64,000 bases of DNA, taken from Methylobacillus methanolivorans (lineage in GTDB: Bacteria; Pseudomonadota; Gammaproteobacteria; Burkholderiales; Methylophilaceae). The notes under the pieces are model-generated. The model saw nothing but the letters and a program-made list of their open reading frames with translations, did not search any database and was not told where the DNA came from. Positions 8,641 through 20,058 of this stretch are shown in pieces. Position numbers and translations under genes: made by a program. Position 1 is the stretch's first letter. Every line of letters starts with the position of its first letter. The stretch lies in NCBI RefSeq assembly GCF_020531845.1, contig NZ_JAJAVF010000002.1, positions 1,337,543 to 1,401,542 of the forward strand, given 5' to 3'.

Positions 8641-9477
8641 CTAGGCGATGATGCTGCCGAGCTGGCGTAGTTCTGGCGCGACTTTATGTAATTTGACGTA
8701 GAGCTTGATCGCGCGGGACTGCACCTGCCTCCAGAAATCCCGTTCCTCATGTATGACCTGCCTGATCGGCTTGCCACGATAGCGGCGCAGGAAACGCAAG
8801 TAATCCCTGGGAGCTAGTCCCGCATTCATCGCAGAGAAATATAAAGCTGCCATATCCTTCATACGATCCTGGGGCCGGATTGTCTCACGAATACCAACCC
8901 GGTGCAGGTCGATGAGATATAAATGGATATTGCCCTGTCTTAACTGCGGCAAATCCAGGCAGATATGGCAGATATAGAAATCACGGTGGTTAAGGCCACT
9001 ATCATGCAGCCGTGCCGCCAAGGACGCCACCTCCAGCAGTAGATGTCGCTTAAAGCTTGGCTCTGGTGGCGATAGTAGCCATTGGTCTGCCAGCGTTTCC
9101 AGGGAAAGGATATCGCCCAGGTCTTTTGTGATCAGGAACGATTGCCTGCTGGCGGGATTACAGCCACAGCTACCAAAACCCGCCAACGGAGTGGTAGCGA
9201 TGCCGATCTCGCCCAGCTTTTCTATCGCCCGCTTCTCGGTGATTGCACTCACCACTGGCACCTTGAATGCCAGCAGGTTCTTGAAAATCTCGCCCCAACC
9301 TACACCGAAATGCTGCTTGATGAAATACGGCTGGCCAGCCAGTTGCACACGTATGGTTTTGCGCCCCCTCACATCACGAAACACCTCGCCACCCAACGCC
9401 ATCACACGAGAGAACACATCCTGATCACCCAGCGCCTGCTGCAACGTTGGCGACAATTCCAATTCGTCACAACTCAT
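8641..9477 (-). CDS. waaP: LPS core heptose(I) kinase
   Basis: This 278-residue cytoplasmic kinase is expected to phosphorylate the first heptose of the LPS inner core. The ATP lysine is in YFIKQHF (K54), and the catalytic loop LNHRDFYICH (D166) and metal-binding LIDLHRV (D190) match WaaP/RfaP closely. It overlaps waaG by 4 bases (ATGA), the same gene order as in enterobacterial core clusters. Family identity is strong; exact phosphorylation site is inferred. Confidence 0.92.
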   Translation of the reverse strand: MSCDELELSPTLQQALGDQDVFSRVMALGGEVFRDVRGRKTIRVQLAGQPYFIKQHFGVGWGEIFKNLLAFKVPVVSAITEKRAIEKLGEIGIATTPLAGFGSCGCNPASRQSFLITKDLGDILSLETLADQWLLSPPEPSFKRHLLLEVASLAARLHDSGLNHRDFYICHICLDLPQLRQGNIHLYLIDLHRVGIRETIRPQDRMKDMAALYFSAMNAGLAPRDYLRFLRRYRGKPIRQVIHEERDFWRQVQSRAIKLYVKLHKVAPELRQLGSIIA

Positions 9478-10634
9478 GCACTACTCCCGGTCTTGTGCTG
9501 TGCCAGATGCAACATGATCTTGGCCTCGGCATCGCCATCATTTTCAGTCATCAACTTGCGGGCATACTGCAAGCCATTGTCGCGCCAAACTTGTAATTGC
9601 CTATCTTGCGATAGCGTCAGGGACACCATGTCGGCCAGCATCTTATTCAAGGTTGCTTGCTCAAAAGGCACCGGCACCACTCGTCCAGCCTCGGCTGCCT
9701 GCACATGCACGGCATAGCCGCAACTGGCCGTTGCCAGCACCGGCAGGCCGCTGGCCATGGCTTCGAGAATCACCAAGCCAGTATTCTCCCGATAGGCCGG
9801 ATGCAGGTAGAAATCCGCCCCTTGCATCAATTGCGGGATATCAGGCCGACCACGCGAGATGATGAGATTTTCCGAGACGTTGAGCTTACGTGCCATCTTG
9901 ATAAAAGGTGCAGGTTTATCCTGGCCAATCGCAATCAATTTGAAGTTTTGCCGCATATCGGCAGGGAGGCTAGCCAGCGCATGCACCGCCCTGTCCAAGC
10001 CTTTCATATAAAAGCCAGAACCGACCAACAACGCCACACGGGTTTGCGCAGGCAAGTTAAAAGCCTGGCGCAAATAGGCTTGCATTTCCGCACGGTCATG
10101 CAATTGCAGACGCTCGCTGGAAAGATAAGGTGGAATGTAATGAAAGCGCTCATCCTGAGTGCGATACCAGCGCTGGAACACGGCCTTCTCTGCCATATCC
10201 ACCATCAACATCTGCGTACTGGCCTGTGGCGAGAAAATCGCTTGCTCTATCGCCTGGAACCAGCGATAGCGCGGTGTCAGGCGATAGAGCCAATTACGCT
10301 GCTTGTGCGCTCGCTCGATAAAACAGGGGTCAGCCGCAAAATAGACATCCAGGCCGCCCATACGGTTATACCCCACGACCAGATCCACACTGAATTCATG
10401 CGTAATACGGGCTTGTGCCTGACGAATGAAGTCATCATATTTCTGCACATTGAACCACCCCTTGCCCGGCATGACATGTATGCGGACATTCCCTCCTGGC
10501 AATTGACCATCCCATGACATAGTGAAAATATCTACAGAATGTCCCGCCTCAGCCAGGCGTGTGGCGGTGCGCAGCATATCGCGCTGCATGCCGCCATAAG
10601 GAAAGTACTTGAAGATGAGGAAGGCAAACTTCAA
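9474..10634 (-). CDS. waaG: LPS core alpha-1,3-glucosyltransferase, GT4 family
   Basis: This 386-residue GT-B glycosyltransferase probably adds the first outer-core hexose to heptose II. The N-terminus MKFAFLIFKYFPYGGMQRD matches WaaG, and the C-terminal GLVILEAMASGLPVLAT is the GT4 nucleotide-sugar motif. The start codon is TTG at 10634: an in-frame TGA lies 12 bases upstream and no ATG or GTG sits between, while homology requires the N-terminal strand, so TTG is essentially forced. Only 46 bases separate it from the divergent waaC. Confidence 0.9.
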   Translation of the reverse strand: MKFAFLIFKYFPYGGMQRDMLRTATRLAEAGHSVDIFTMSWDGQLPGGNVRIHVMPGKGWFNVQKYDDFIRQAQARITHEFSVDLVVGYNRMGGLDVYFAADPCFIERAHKQRNWLYRLTPRYRWFQAIEQAIFSPQASTQMLMVDMAEKAVFQRWYRTQDERFHYIPPYLSSERLQLHDRAEMQAYLRQAFNLPAQTRVALLVGSGFYMKGLDRAVHALASLPADMRQNFKLIAIGQDKPAPFIKMARKLNVSENLIISRGRPDIPQLMQGADFYLHPAYRENTGLVILEAMASGLPVLATASCGYAVHVQAAEAGRVVPVPFEQATLNKMLADMVSLTLSQDRQLQVWRDNGLQYARKLMTENDGDAEAKIMLHLAQHKTGSSA

Positions 10635-10680
10635 CGGCTCAGGCTTTCAATTGGGAAAAGAAGCTGAATTGTATGCGAAA

Positions 10681-11655
10681 ATGCCGCCCATGCCTCGTTT
10701 GCTCATGATCAAAACCACCTCTCTGGGTGATGTCATCCATAATCTGCCGGTCATTACGGACATCAAGGCCGCATTCCCAGAGATGCAGATAGACTGGGTG
10801 GTGGAAGAAAGTTTTGCCGACATTCCACGCCTACACCCTGGCGTTGATGACATTATTACCGTCGCCGTTCGCCGATGGCGCAAACACCTATTACAGATGG
10901 GCACTTGGCACGAAATCCGTCAAATGCGCCATCAACTGCATATACATCAGTACGATGCCATCATCGATACCCAAGGCCTGCTAAAAAGTGCCTTGATAGG
11001 CAAGCAAGCAAGCGGCATCTACCACGGACAAGATCGAGCTTCGGCGCGTGAGCCCTGGGCCTCCTGGCTTTACCAGCATCGCCACGCCGTATTGCGTGGG
11101 CAACATGCCGTGACGCGTAACCGCGAGCTTGCAGCACGTGCCTTAGGCTACGCGGTCCCCACTACCCCACCCGATTACGGCATCCATGCGGGAACACCTG
11201 ATGCCAGACTGCAATTGCCCAGCCGCTATATTGTCGGATTACACGCTACCAGCCGTGATTCCAAATTGTGGCCAGAACAACATTGGATAGCCTTGGGCAA
11301 CGCCTTGCTTCAGCAAGGCCTGACATTGGTTCTCCCTTGGGGCAATGCCAGCGAAGAAGCCCGCGCACAGCGCATTGCCAGCGCGGTTGCTAGCAGTGTG
11401 GTGCTACCCCGCTTACCCCTCACTCAACTCGCAGCCGTCATTGACCATAGCCAGGCAGCGATTGGTGTCGATACCGGCCTCGTGCACCTTGCCGCAGCCC
11501 TTAACCTGCCTACGGTCGCGATCTATACCGACACAGACCCCAAGCTGACAGGCGTACTGGCTCAACATGCAGAAAAAATCTGCAACCTGGGCGGTCAAGG
11601 CCAGGTGCCAGCAGTGAGCGCTGTACTGGAAGCGTTGGCACAAGTCACACATTAA
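10681..11655 (+). CDS. waaC: LPS heptosyltransferase I
   Basis: Adds the first L-glycero-D-manno-heptose to Kdo. The GT9-family N-terminus MPRLLMIKTTSLGDVIHNLP is diagnostic, as are HATSRDSKLWPEQHW and the late GVDTGLVHLAAAL nucleotide-sugar motif. ATGs at 10681 and 10690 are both possible; from 10681 the protein is 324 residues, close to the 319 of E. coli WaaC. An earlier in-frame ATG at 10609 would overlap waaG on the other strand and adds residues that do not fit the family. grpE follows after about 120 bases with its own heat-shock promoter. Confidence 0.93.
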   Translation: MPPMPRLLMIKTTSLGDVIHNLPVITDIKAAFPEMQIDWVVEESFADIPRLHPGVDDIITVAVRRWRKHLLQMGTWHEIRQMRHQLHIHQYDAIIDTQGLLKSALIGKQASGIYHGQDRASAREPWASWLYQHRHAVLRGQHAVTRNRELAARALGYAVPTTPPDYGIHAGTPDARLQLPSRYIVGLHATSRDSKLWPEQHWIALGNALLQQGLTLVLPWGNASEEARAQRIASAVASSVVLPRLPLTQLAAVIDHSQAAIGVDTGLVHLAAALNLPTVAIYTDTDPKLTGVLAQHAEKICNLGGQGQVPAVSAVLEALAQVTH

Positions 11656-11713
11656 CGATATGGCCTCAGCCACTCGCCTTTCGCTGCAGCCTGAATAAAA
11701 TTACCCTTCCCCT

Positions 11714-11741
11714 CTTGTAATCCGGGCAGATACCCCCATTT
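11714..11741 (+). promoter_or_regulatory. Sigma-32 heat-shock promoter of grpE
   Basis: CTTGTAA (11714-11720) and CCCCATTT (11734-11741) are separated by 13 bases, nearly the sigma-32 consensus CTTGAAA-N13-CCCCATNT. It lies about 36 bases upstream of the grpE start. Confidence 0.85.
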
Positions 11742-11776
11742 GCTTCGTTGTTACATCATTACCAACAGGGACTATC

Positions 11777-12304
11777 ATGCAACACGAAGACAAGACGCCA
11801 GAAACCGACCTGCAAGACAATGTATCCACCGGCCAACAAGACGCTGGTGCCGCAGGCTCGATTGATGACAGGATTGCTGCACTGGAAGCCCAGATTGCCG
11901 AACAACAGGCTGCCGTGCTTTACGCCAAGGCCGAGGGTGAAAACATCCGTCGCCGTGCCGCAGACGATATCGACAAGGCGCGTAAATTCGCGCTGGAGAA
12001 ATTCTCCAACGAACTGCTCGCCGTCAAGGACAGCCTGGATGCCGCGTTAAATGTAGGCTCCGCCACACTGGAAAGCTATCGCGATGGCGTTGAACTGACT
12101 GCCAAGCAACTCACTTCCGTATTCGAGAAATTCAGCATTGCCGAAATCAATCCAGTAGGTGAAAAGTTCGACCCGAACAAGCACCAAGCGATTGGCACTG
12201 TCGACAGCGATGCCGAAGCCAACACCGTCGTCAATGTGCTGCAAAAGGGCTACACCTTGAATGAGCGCGTATTGCGCCCAGCCTTGGTCATGGTAGCCAA
12301 ATAA
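11777..12304 (+). CDS. grpE: Nucleotide exchange factor for DnaK
   Basis: GrpE drives ADP release from DnaK. The 175-residue protein has an acidic, disordered N-terminus, a coiled-coil region (about 35-85, [23 protein letters not shown] and on), and a compact C-terminal beta domain ending [18 protein letters not shown], which fits the family signature. It heads a grpE-dnaK-dnaJ set and has a sigma-32 promoter of its own. Confidence 0.96.
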   Translation: MQHEDKTPETDLQDNVSTGQQDAGAAGSIDDRIAALEAQIAEQQAAVLYAKAEGENIRRRAADDIDKARKFALEKFSNELLAVKDSLDAALNVGSATLESYRDGVELTAKQLTSVFEKFSIAEINPVGEKFDPNKHQAIGTVDSDAEANTVVNVLQKGYTLNERVLRPALVMVAK

Positions 12305-12313
12305 ATCATTGAG

Positions 12314-12380
12314 GTTGCCAACGGGGATTTTTTACAGAGATAAGGCTTGAAATCGCAGCGCCTATCCCCATTTTGGCAAC
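12314..12380 (+). promoter_or_regulatory. Inverted repeat enclosing the dnaK promoter
   Basis: GTTGCCAACGGGGAT (12314-12328) is complementary to ATCCCCATTTTGGCAAC (12364-12380) apart from a small central mismatch. The right arm contains the sigma-32 -10 element of dnaK. It could fold in grpE read-through RNA or act as a DNA-level operator; no T-run follows, so it is not a simple terminator. Confidence 0.55.
12346..12373 (+). promoter_or_regulatory. Sigma-32 heat-shock promoter of dnaK
   Basis: CTTGAAA (12346-12352), 13 bases, then CCCCATTT (12366-12373): an exact match to the sigma-32 consensus in sequence and spacing, 54 bases before the dnaK ATG. Confidence 0.92.
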
Positions 12381-12426
12381 ATAGTTATCCACTTTCAGAG
12401 TTAAAAGAACACAAGGAATCAAGACA

Positions 12427-14349
12427 ATGGGAAAAATTATTGGTATTGACTTAGGCACCACCAACTCCTGCGTATCCGTCATGGAAGGTGGCAAGCCACG
12501 CGTGATCGAGAACGCCGAAGGCGCACGCACCACACCCTCCATCATCGCTTATCAGGAAGATGGTGAAATCCTCGTAGGTGCGCCAGCCAAGCGCCAGGCA
12601 GTGACCAACCCAAAGAACACGCTTTACGCAGTTAAGCGCCTGATTGGCCGCCGCTTTGAAGAAAAAGAAGTGCAGAAGGACATCGGCCTGATGCCTTACA
12701 CCATCACCAAGGCTGACAATGGCGATGCTTGGGTGGAAGTGCGCAATGACAAACTGGCACCTCCGCAAATCTCCGCAGAAGTACTGCGCAAGATGAAGAA
12801 GACTGCCGAAGACTACCTAGGTGAAGAAGTCACCGAGGCCGTCATCACCGTGCCTGCTTACTTCAACGATGCCCAGCGCCAAGCGACCAAGGATGCAGGC
12901 CGTATTGCAGGCCTGGACGTTAAGCGTATTATCAATGAGCCAACGGCGGCTGCACTGGCCTTTGGTCTCGACAAGCAGGAAGGCGACCGCAAGATTGCCG
13001 TGTATGACTTGGGCGGCGGTACTTTCGATATTTCCATCATCGAAATCTCCGAAATCGATGGCGAGCACCAGTTTGAAGTATTGTCCACCAACGGTGATAC
13101 CTTCCTCGGTGGTGAAGACTTCGACAATCGCCTGATCGACTTCCTTGCAGACGAATTCAAGAAGGAAAACGGCCTTGACCTGCGCAACGACCTGCTGGCC
13201 AAGCAACGCCTGAAGGAAGCCGCTGAAAAGGCCAAGATCGAGCTATCCTCCAGCACCCAGACTGAAGTTAACCTGCCATACATCACGGCAGATGCTTCTG
13301 GTCCCAAGCACTTGGTGGTCAAGATCACTCGTGCCAAGTTCGAAAGCCTGGTGGAAGACCTCATCGAACGCTCCATCAAGCCTTGCGAAGTAGCCTTGAA
13401 GGATGCTGGCGTCAAGATTACCGACATTCAGGACGTGATCCTGGTTGGTGGTCAGACCCGTATGCCTAAGGTGCAGGAAAAGGTAAAAGAATTCTTCGGC
13501 AAGGAACCACGTAAGGATGTGAACCCTGACGAAGCCGTGGCTGTTGGCGCATCCATTCAAGGCGGCGTATTGCAAGGCGACGTGAAGGATGTATTGCTGC
13601 TGGATGTGACACCACTCTCCCTTGGTATCGAAACCCTGGGCGGCGTGATGACCAAGCTGATCCAGAAGAACACCACGATCCCGACCAAGGCATCGCAAGT
13701 GTTCTCTACCGCCGACGACAACCAGTCCGCTGTGACCATTCACGTGTTGCAGGGCGAGCGTGAAGTCGCTTCCGGCAACAAGAGCCTGGGCCAGTTCAAC
13801 CTGAGCGACATTCCGCCAGCACCACGCGGCATGCCACAAATCGAAGTTACCTTCGACATCGACGCCAACGGCATCCTGCACGTATCTGCCAAGGACAAGG
13901 CAACCGGCAAGGAAAACAAGATTACCATCAAGGCCAACTCCGGTTTGTCTGATGAAGAGATCAAGCGCATGGAAGAAGATGCCGCCAAGTACGCCGACGA
14001 AGACAAGAAGCTGCGTGAACTCGTCGATGCACGTAACAGTGCCGATGGCGCGATCCACAGCGTGAAGAAATCCCTGGCTGACCACGGTGACAAGCTTGAT
14101 GCCGCAGAGAAGGAAGCGATTGAAAAGGCCGTGCAAGAGCTGGAAGACGTCGTCAAGGGTGACGACAAGGAAGCCATCGAGAGCAAGACCAATGCCCTGA
14201 TGGAAGCCTCCCAGAAGCTTGGTGAGAAGGTCTACGCTGCGAGCCAGGCGGAAGCTGGTGCTGCTGAACAAGGCGAACCACAGGAAAAGACTGTGGACGC
14301 CGAAGTGGTGGATGCCGAGTTCGAAGAAGTCAAGGATGACAAGAAGTAA
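12427..14349 (+). CDS. dnaK: Hsp70 chaperone DnaK
   Basis: An ATP-dependent chaperone of 640 residues, the usual length. [12 protein letters not shown] is the phosphate-1 motif, [13 protein letters not shown] the phosphate-2 motif, and [14 protein letters not shown] the adenosine-binding motif; the substrate domain starts near [14 protein letters not shown] and the helical lid follows, with an acidic tail ending [17 protein letters not shown] precedes the ATG. It is transcribed from its own sigma-32 promoter and probably also from that of grpE. Confidence 0.98.
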   Translation: MGKIIGIDLGTTNSCVSVMEGGKPRVIENAEGARTTPSIIAYQEDGEILVGAPAKRQAVTNPKNTLYAVKRLIGRRFEEKEVQKDIGLMPYTITKADNGDAWVEVRNDKLAPPQISAEVLRKMKKTAEDYLGEEVTEAVITVPAYFNDAQRQATKDAGRIAGLDVKRIINEPTAAALAFGLDKQEGDRKIAVYDLGGGTFDISIIEISEIDGEHQFEVLSTNGDTFLGGEDFDNRLIDFLADEFKKENGLDLRNDLLAKQRLKEAAEKAKIELSSSTQTEVNLPYITADASGPKHLVVKITRAKFESLVEDLIERSIKPCEVALKDAGVKITDIQDVILVGGQTRMPKVQEKVKEFFGKEPRKDVNPDEAVAVGASIQGGVLQGDVKDVLLLDVTPLSLGIETLGGVMTKLIQKNTTIPTKASQVFSTADDNQSAVTIHVLQGEREVASGNKSLGQFNLSDIPPAPRGMPQIEVTFDIDANGILHVSAKDKATGKENKITIKANSGLSDEEIKRMEEDAAKYADEDKKLRELVDARNSADGAIHSVKKSLADHGDKLDAAEKEAIEKAVQELEDVVKGDDKEAIESKTNALMEASQKLGEKVYAASQAEAGAAEQGEPQEKTVDAEVVDAEFEEVKDDKK

Positions 14350-14369
14350 TTCCTTTACCATGTAACCTC

Positions 14370-14408
14370 ATGAGGCACACAGGATTTTCCCTGATGTGCC
14401 TCATTTAT
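14370..14408 (+). terminator. Hairpin between dnaK and dnaJ
   Basis: ATGAGGCACA (14370-14379) pairs with TGTGCCTCAT (14395-14404), with extra AGG/CCT pairing in the loop, and is followed by TTATTG. It is probably a partial terminator or mRNA-processing hairpin that lowers dnaJ relative to dnaK. Confidence 0.65.
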
Positions 14409-14423
14409 TGTTAGCAGAGAAAT

Positions 14424-15551
14424 ATGGCAAAAAGAGATTATTACGAGGTATTGGGCGTCAACCGCGATGCTTCGGATGATGAAATCAAGAAGGCTTACCG
14501 CAAGCTGGCGATGAAATATCATCCGGACCGCAACCCGGACAACCCCAAGGCCGAAGAAAGCTTCAAGGAAGCCAAGGAAGCCTACGAAATCCTGTCGGAT
14601 GACCAGAAGCGTGGCGCTTACGACCAATATGGCCATGCTGGTGTAGACCCAAGCGCGGGCGCTGGTGCTGGCGGTGCTGGCTTCGGTAACTTTGCCGATG
14701 CCTTTGGCGACATCTTTGGTGATATTTTCGGCGGTGGCGGCGGTGGAGGCAATCGACGTTCCAACGTCTACCGTGGTGCAGATCTGCGCTACAACATGGA
14801 AATCTCGCTTGAGGATGCTGCACGCGGCACCGAGACCAAGATACGTATTCCCGTCATGGCAGAATGCGAAACCTGTCATGGTTCAGGCGCTCGCCCCGGC
14901 ACACAACCCGTCACCTGCACCACCTGTGGCGGCCACGGCCAGGTGCGTATGCAGCAAGGCTTCTTCTCCGTACAACAGACCTGCCCCAAGTGCCACGGCT
15001 CCGGCAAGATGGTGAAAGAGCCATGCCCCACCTGCCACGGTGGTGGTCGCGTCAAGCAGCACAAAACACTGTCGGTCAAGATTCCAGCCGGTGTGGACGA
15101 AGGTGATCGCATCCGCCTATCAGGCGAAGGCGAAGCTGGCGTCAACGGCGGCCCTCCTGGCGACCTCTATGTCGTAGTGCATTTGAAGAAGCACGAAATC
15201 TTCGAGCGTGACGGCGCTAACCTGCATTGCGAAATGCCGATCAGCTTCACCACTGCAGCACTAGGTGGCGAGATCGAAATCCCGACCCTGGATGGCCACG
15301 CCAAGATGAAGGTGCCAGCAGAAACGCAAACCGGCGCGGTATTCCGCCTACGCGGTAAGGGCATCAAACCTTTACGCAGCAGCGACATGGGCGACCTCAT
15401 GTGCCACGTCGTGGTGGAAACCCCGGTCAAGCTGACCGAACGGCAAAAGGAACTGCTGAAAGAGCTGGAAGACATTAACCAGCAGGATTCCGGGAAACAC
15501 AGCCCTCGGGCAAAATCCTGGATGACCAAGGTGAAAGACTTCTTTCAGTAA
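14424..15551 (+). CDS. dnaJ: Hsp40 co-chaperone DnaJ
   Basis: Stimulates DnaK ATPase and delivers substrates. The 375-residue type I DnaJ has a J domain with YHPDRN (HPD), a Gly/Phe-rich linker (about 70-115), and four zinc-binding repeats [24 protein letters not shown] and CPTCHGGG (about 150-215), followed by the C-terminal substrate domains. RBS AGAG precedes the ATG. It has no clear sigma-32 promoter of its own and probably depends on read-through from dnaK. Confidence 0.98.
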   Translation: MAKRDYYEVLGVNRDASDDEIKKAYRKLAMKYHPDRNPDNPKAEESFKEAKEAYEILSDDQKRGAYDQYGHAGVDPSAGAGAGGAGFGNFADAFGDIFGDIFGGGGGGGNRRSNVYRGADLRYNMEISLEDAARGTETKIRIPVMAECETCHGSGARPGTQPVTCTTCGGHGQVRMQQGFFSVQQTCPKCHGSGKMVKEPCPTCHGGGRVKQHKTLSVKIPAGVDEGDRIRLSGEGEAGVNGGPPGDLYVVVHLKKHEIFERDGANLHCEMPISFTTAALGGEIEIPTLDGHAKMKVPAETQTGAVFRLRGKGIKPLRSSDMGDLMCHVVVETPVKLTERQKELLKELEDINQQDSGKHSPRAKSWMTKVKDFFQ

Positions 15552-15572
15552 ATCCTGAATGACTAGCAAAAA

Positions 15573-15597
15573 GGCACGATTTTATCGTGCCTTTTTT
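15573..15597. terminator. Strong terminator after dnaJ
   Basis: GGCACGAT, a three-T loop, ATCGTGCC, then TTTTTT. A run of A precedes it, so it could work in both directions. It closes the heat-shock operon. Confidence 0.92.
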
Positions 15598-15693
15598 ATT
15601 GGCTCAAACCATGCCCTGTAACTTGCATACACAGATATACCCATTATCTCTATGTTATCCAACATGCATCCTTGCAATCTCAGGGCCACCCTG

Positions 15694-15708
15694 TAGTATG
15701 AAATACTA
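15694..15708. promoter_or_regulatory. Palindrome upstream of the Bcr/CflA gene
   Basis: TAGTAT-GAA-ATACTA, a perfect 6-3-6 inverted repeat, ends 21 bases before the ATG; a further AATACTA half-site follows at 15714-15720. It may be an operator; no adjacent regulator gene is present. Confidence 0.35.
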
Positions 15709-15729
15709 AGAAAAATACTATTACACCGC

Positions 15730-16959
15730 ATGCCCAGACAACCCTATTCAACTACATCCCTATCCCTTCTGAGTGGCTGGCTGCTCCTATTAGGTGCCCT
15801 CACCGGCCTTGCTCCACTATCCATCGATATGTACCTGCCAGGCTTTCCTGCAATTGAGAAAAGTCTATTGGCGCAAGCTGGTAGTGCAGAACTGACCTTG
15901 GCGAGCTATTTTATTGGCCTGGCAATTGGGCAGCTGTTCTATGGCCCGCTCAGTGACCGTTTCGGACGTCGGCTGCCATTGATGGCGGGGCTGGTGATTT
16001 ATATCGCAGCGTCCATTGGCTGTGCCTTTGCAGGCAGTATTCCGGAACTGATTATCTGGCGCTTTCTGCAAGCGCTGGGCGGCTGTGCAGGCATGGTTGT
16101 GACACTGGCTATCATCCGTGACCGCTGTAGTGCCAACGATGCGGCACGTGCCTTATCCATGCTGATGCTCGTCATGGGGTTGGCACCCATTCTGGCACCA
16201 CTGATCGGTGGCTGGATCGTAACCACATTTGATTGGCGCGCCTTGTTCCTCACCTTGGCATTCGCAGGTAGTCTGGGATTATTAGCTGTGTACTTCAAGC
16301 TTGAGGAAACGCATGACACGGGCAATGAGCCTCCGTTGGTATTAAGCCGCGTCCTGCGTAACTATGGCAGGCTGATGATAGACCGCAGTTTTATCGGCTA
16401 TACCTTGAGCGGGGGCCTGGCCCGTGCCGGGATGTTTGCCTATATCGCAGGCTCACCATTTGTTTTTATTGAATATTATGAAATTCCTGCGCAGCACTAT
16501 GGCTGGATTTTCGGCATCAATGCAGCCGGGTTGATCCTGTTTAGCCAGATCAATGCCTGGCGCCTGAAAAAACATGATGCCACAGTGTTACTATCGCGGG
16601 CTTTGTGGCTGCCTGGCGGTATTGGCCTTGTCCTGCTCGGCTTATCGCTGACGGGCCATATCACCTTGCCATTATTGCTGGTCGGCATTTTCTGCTTCGT
16701 TTCCAGCATCGGCTACATCGGCCCCAACTCTAGCGCCGCCACCTTGGCAACCCATGGACAACAGGCGGGCACGGCTTCGGCCTTGATGGGCTCGCTGCAA
16801 TTCGGGCTTGCCACAGTGGCAGGTGGCCTCGTCAATGTGTTTCACGATGGCACCACATTCCCGATGGCAATCGTGATGGCAGGGTGCGGGATAGGAGCCT
16901 GGCTGACACACCGTTTGATCGTTGCCCCGAAACAGTCAGCGAGACACATGCAATATTAA
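15730..16959 (+). CDS. Bcr/CflA-family multidrug efflux transporter (MFS)
   Basis: This 409-residue inner-membrane protein has about 12 hydrophobic segments. The family signature APLSIDMYLPGFPAI follows TM1 and the MFS loop motif GPLSDRFGRR lies between TM2 and TM3. It is a proton-coupled drug exporter by family; the substrate is unknown. It is monocistronic, isolated by the dnaJ terminator upstream and convergent with hchA. No strong RBS is seen before the ATG, and a palindrome sits just upstream. Confidence 0.88.
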   Translation: MPRQPYSTTSLSLLSGWLLLLGALTGLAPLSIDMYLPGFPAIEKSLLAQAGSAELTLASYFIGLAIGQLFYGPLSDRFGRRLPLMAGLVIYIAASIGCAFAGSIPELIIWRFLQALGGCAGMVVTLAIIRDRCSANDAARALSMLMLVMGLAPILAPLIGGWIVTTFDWRALFLTLAFAGSLGLLAVYFKLEETHDTGNEPPLVLSRVLRNYGRLMIDRSFIGYTLSGGLARAGMFAYIAGSPFVFIEYYEIPAQHYGWIFGINAAGLILFSQINAWRLKKHDATVLLSRALWLPGGIGLVLLGLSLTGHITLPLLLVGIFCFVSSIGYIGPNSSAATLATHGQQAGTASALMGSLQFGLATVAGGLVNVFHDGTTFPMAIVMAGCGIGAWLTHRLIVAPKQSARHMQY

Positions 16960-17030
16960 TGCACGGGCAGTTCAGGCTGTTTGCTGCATTCAATCTGGAC
17001 CAGCTATCGCCATGTCGTGTCAGGCCACAG

Positions 17031-17894
17031 TCAACGCTTATGCACCTCCTGTAATAGCGCGGTGGCAGCCAGCTTGCCCAACGTGTTGCCTGCCAGTGGG
17101 CTGTCTCCCGTCAATAGTTTGCGATCCTGACAGGTTTCCCCAGAAATCTTGTCATTCACAATCTCGAAGCCAAGCGCTTTCAACTTTTCCCCAAACTTCC
17201 AGGTTAGATGCCCTGGCATGTAGCCAATATCAGGAGTCATTTCATCCAGCACATCTGGAAAAGCACAGATTTTGTAGCCTTGATAAATAGGGCTGTCATT
17301 GACGGCAAGAAAAGCTGCTGGTCCGTGGCATAAGGAAATGACAAATTTGTCATTCGCCGCCGCCCACTCCAACACAGCTTTAACCTCCTCACTTTCAGGC
17401 AAGCCGATCAATGCGCCGTGGCCGCCGGGTATAAATACGCCGATGTAGTCTGCATCCTCGCCTAGCGAATGTTTGATAACGTCAGTCAGTTTGAGCGGCT
17501 GTTTAAACTGATGAGCATACTTGCGGAATAAGCCAATAACTTCTTCATCTTCGGATGGCATGGCCCAAAACTCAAACTTCACTGGATTACCCGAAATTGT
17601 AGCGATATCAAATCCGAAACCCGCTTTATCCATGTGATACATAGGCAAAAGCGTTTCCACAGGATGATTGCCAGTTGAGAACATCGTGCCATTAGCAGTC
17701 ATCAAATAACGCTCATCTGCACCAATGACCAGTATTTTCCAACGGCCACCAGTATATGGCTGAGGATACTCAGCTCCACTCAAGTCGGACTTAGGCGCGG
17801 TAAATTGACTCAAAGAATAAGGAGATGGAAAAAACGCATTATCCTCCGCAGGGTCTGGTGTCGGGCGCTTGTCTACTGATTGCTGTGTGCTCAT
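17031..17894 (-). CDS. hchA: Hsp31-type chaperone/deglycase (DJ-1/PfpI family)
   Basis: The 287-residue length and segments such as GGRWKILVIGADERYLMTANG match E. coli HchA (Hsp31). The nucleophile elbow is SLCHGPAAFL (cysteine with adjacent histidine) with the supporting glutamate in the earlier IPGGHGA region. The family has glyoxalase III and protein-repair activity. The ATG at 17894 has GGAGAAG upstream. No sigma-32-like promoter was recognised here, although the neighbouring heat-shock genes have them. Confidence 0.9.
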   Translation of the reverse strand: MSTQQSVDKRPTPDPAEDNAFFPSPYSLSQFTAPKSDLSGAEYPQPYTGGRWKILVIGADERYLMTANGTMFSTGNHPVETLLPMYHMDKAGFGFDIATISGNPVKFEFWAMPSEDEEVIGLFRKYAHQFKQPLKLTDVIKHSLGEDADYIGVFIPGGHGALIGLPESEEVKAVLEWAAANDKFVISLCHGPAAFLAVNDSPIYQGYKICAFPDVLDEMTPDIGYMPGHLTWKFGEKLKALGFEIVNDKISGETCQDRKLLTGDSPLAGNTLGKLAATALLQEVHKR

Positions 17895-18084
17895 CCATCT
17901 TCTCCAAAATCAATATTGAGTCGGCTTAGTCTATCCAATCATCGTTATCGCTAGAAATCAGGGATTTCCCCTCAATCACTCTATAGTTTCGATCAACAGT
18001 TTCAAAGTAGTGTTTAGCATAAAAGGTATTTAATATACGCCAAGATCAGCATGAAGCCTGCATTGGTAAACGACTAAAACTCTC

Positions 18085-18118
18085 AAAAAAAAGCCCACAA
18101 GGTATATCTTGTGGGCTT
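18085..18118 (-). terminator. Terminator after leuA
   Basis: AAGCCCACAAG (18091-18101) pairs perfectly with CTTGTGGGCTT (18108-18118). On the minus strand it is followed by eight T. Confidence 0.93.
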
Positions 18119-18138
18119 GTCTCAAAATCAACGTAATA

Positions 18139-19842
<1,704 letters not shown>

Positions 19843-19882
19843 TCAGTTCACGGACTGCGGTATCTAGATCGTGATCCAGGGC

Positions 19883-19921
19883 TGCCAGGCTACCGCTCAC
19901 GCAAGGCCTGACAACCGCGTG
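19883..19921 (-). promoter_or_regulatory. Alternative hairpins in the leuA leader
   Basis: In leuA mRNA, CACGC (19921-19917) can pair with GCGTG (19902-19898), or TGTCAGGC (19913-19906) can pair with GCCTGGCA (19890-19883, one G-U). The two pairings overlap and exclude each other, as expected of a switching leader. No U-run follows, so this is not a standard attenuator; role uncertain. Confidence 0.35.
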
Positions 19922-20058
19922 GCAGTCGGAACACTCTTAAACAATATGCTATGTGACACATGATGCAAATATCCTATGGGATGAAGCGAAACTCAATTAA
20001 TCGTTATTGCCCTCTGTACAACAAGGACAACTCAATAAAACCGGCAGGAGGAGGTAAG

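Noticed and set aside
12451..14361. Long open frames antisense to dnaK (up to 372 codons)
   Set aside because: The biased codon use of dnaK keeps the opposite strand open in many genomes. No family was recognised, and the dnaK reading is certain.
17031..17894. Sigma-32 control of hchA
   Set aside because: Expected from its Hsp31 role, but no CTTGAAA/CCCCAT pair was found in the upstream region.
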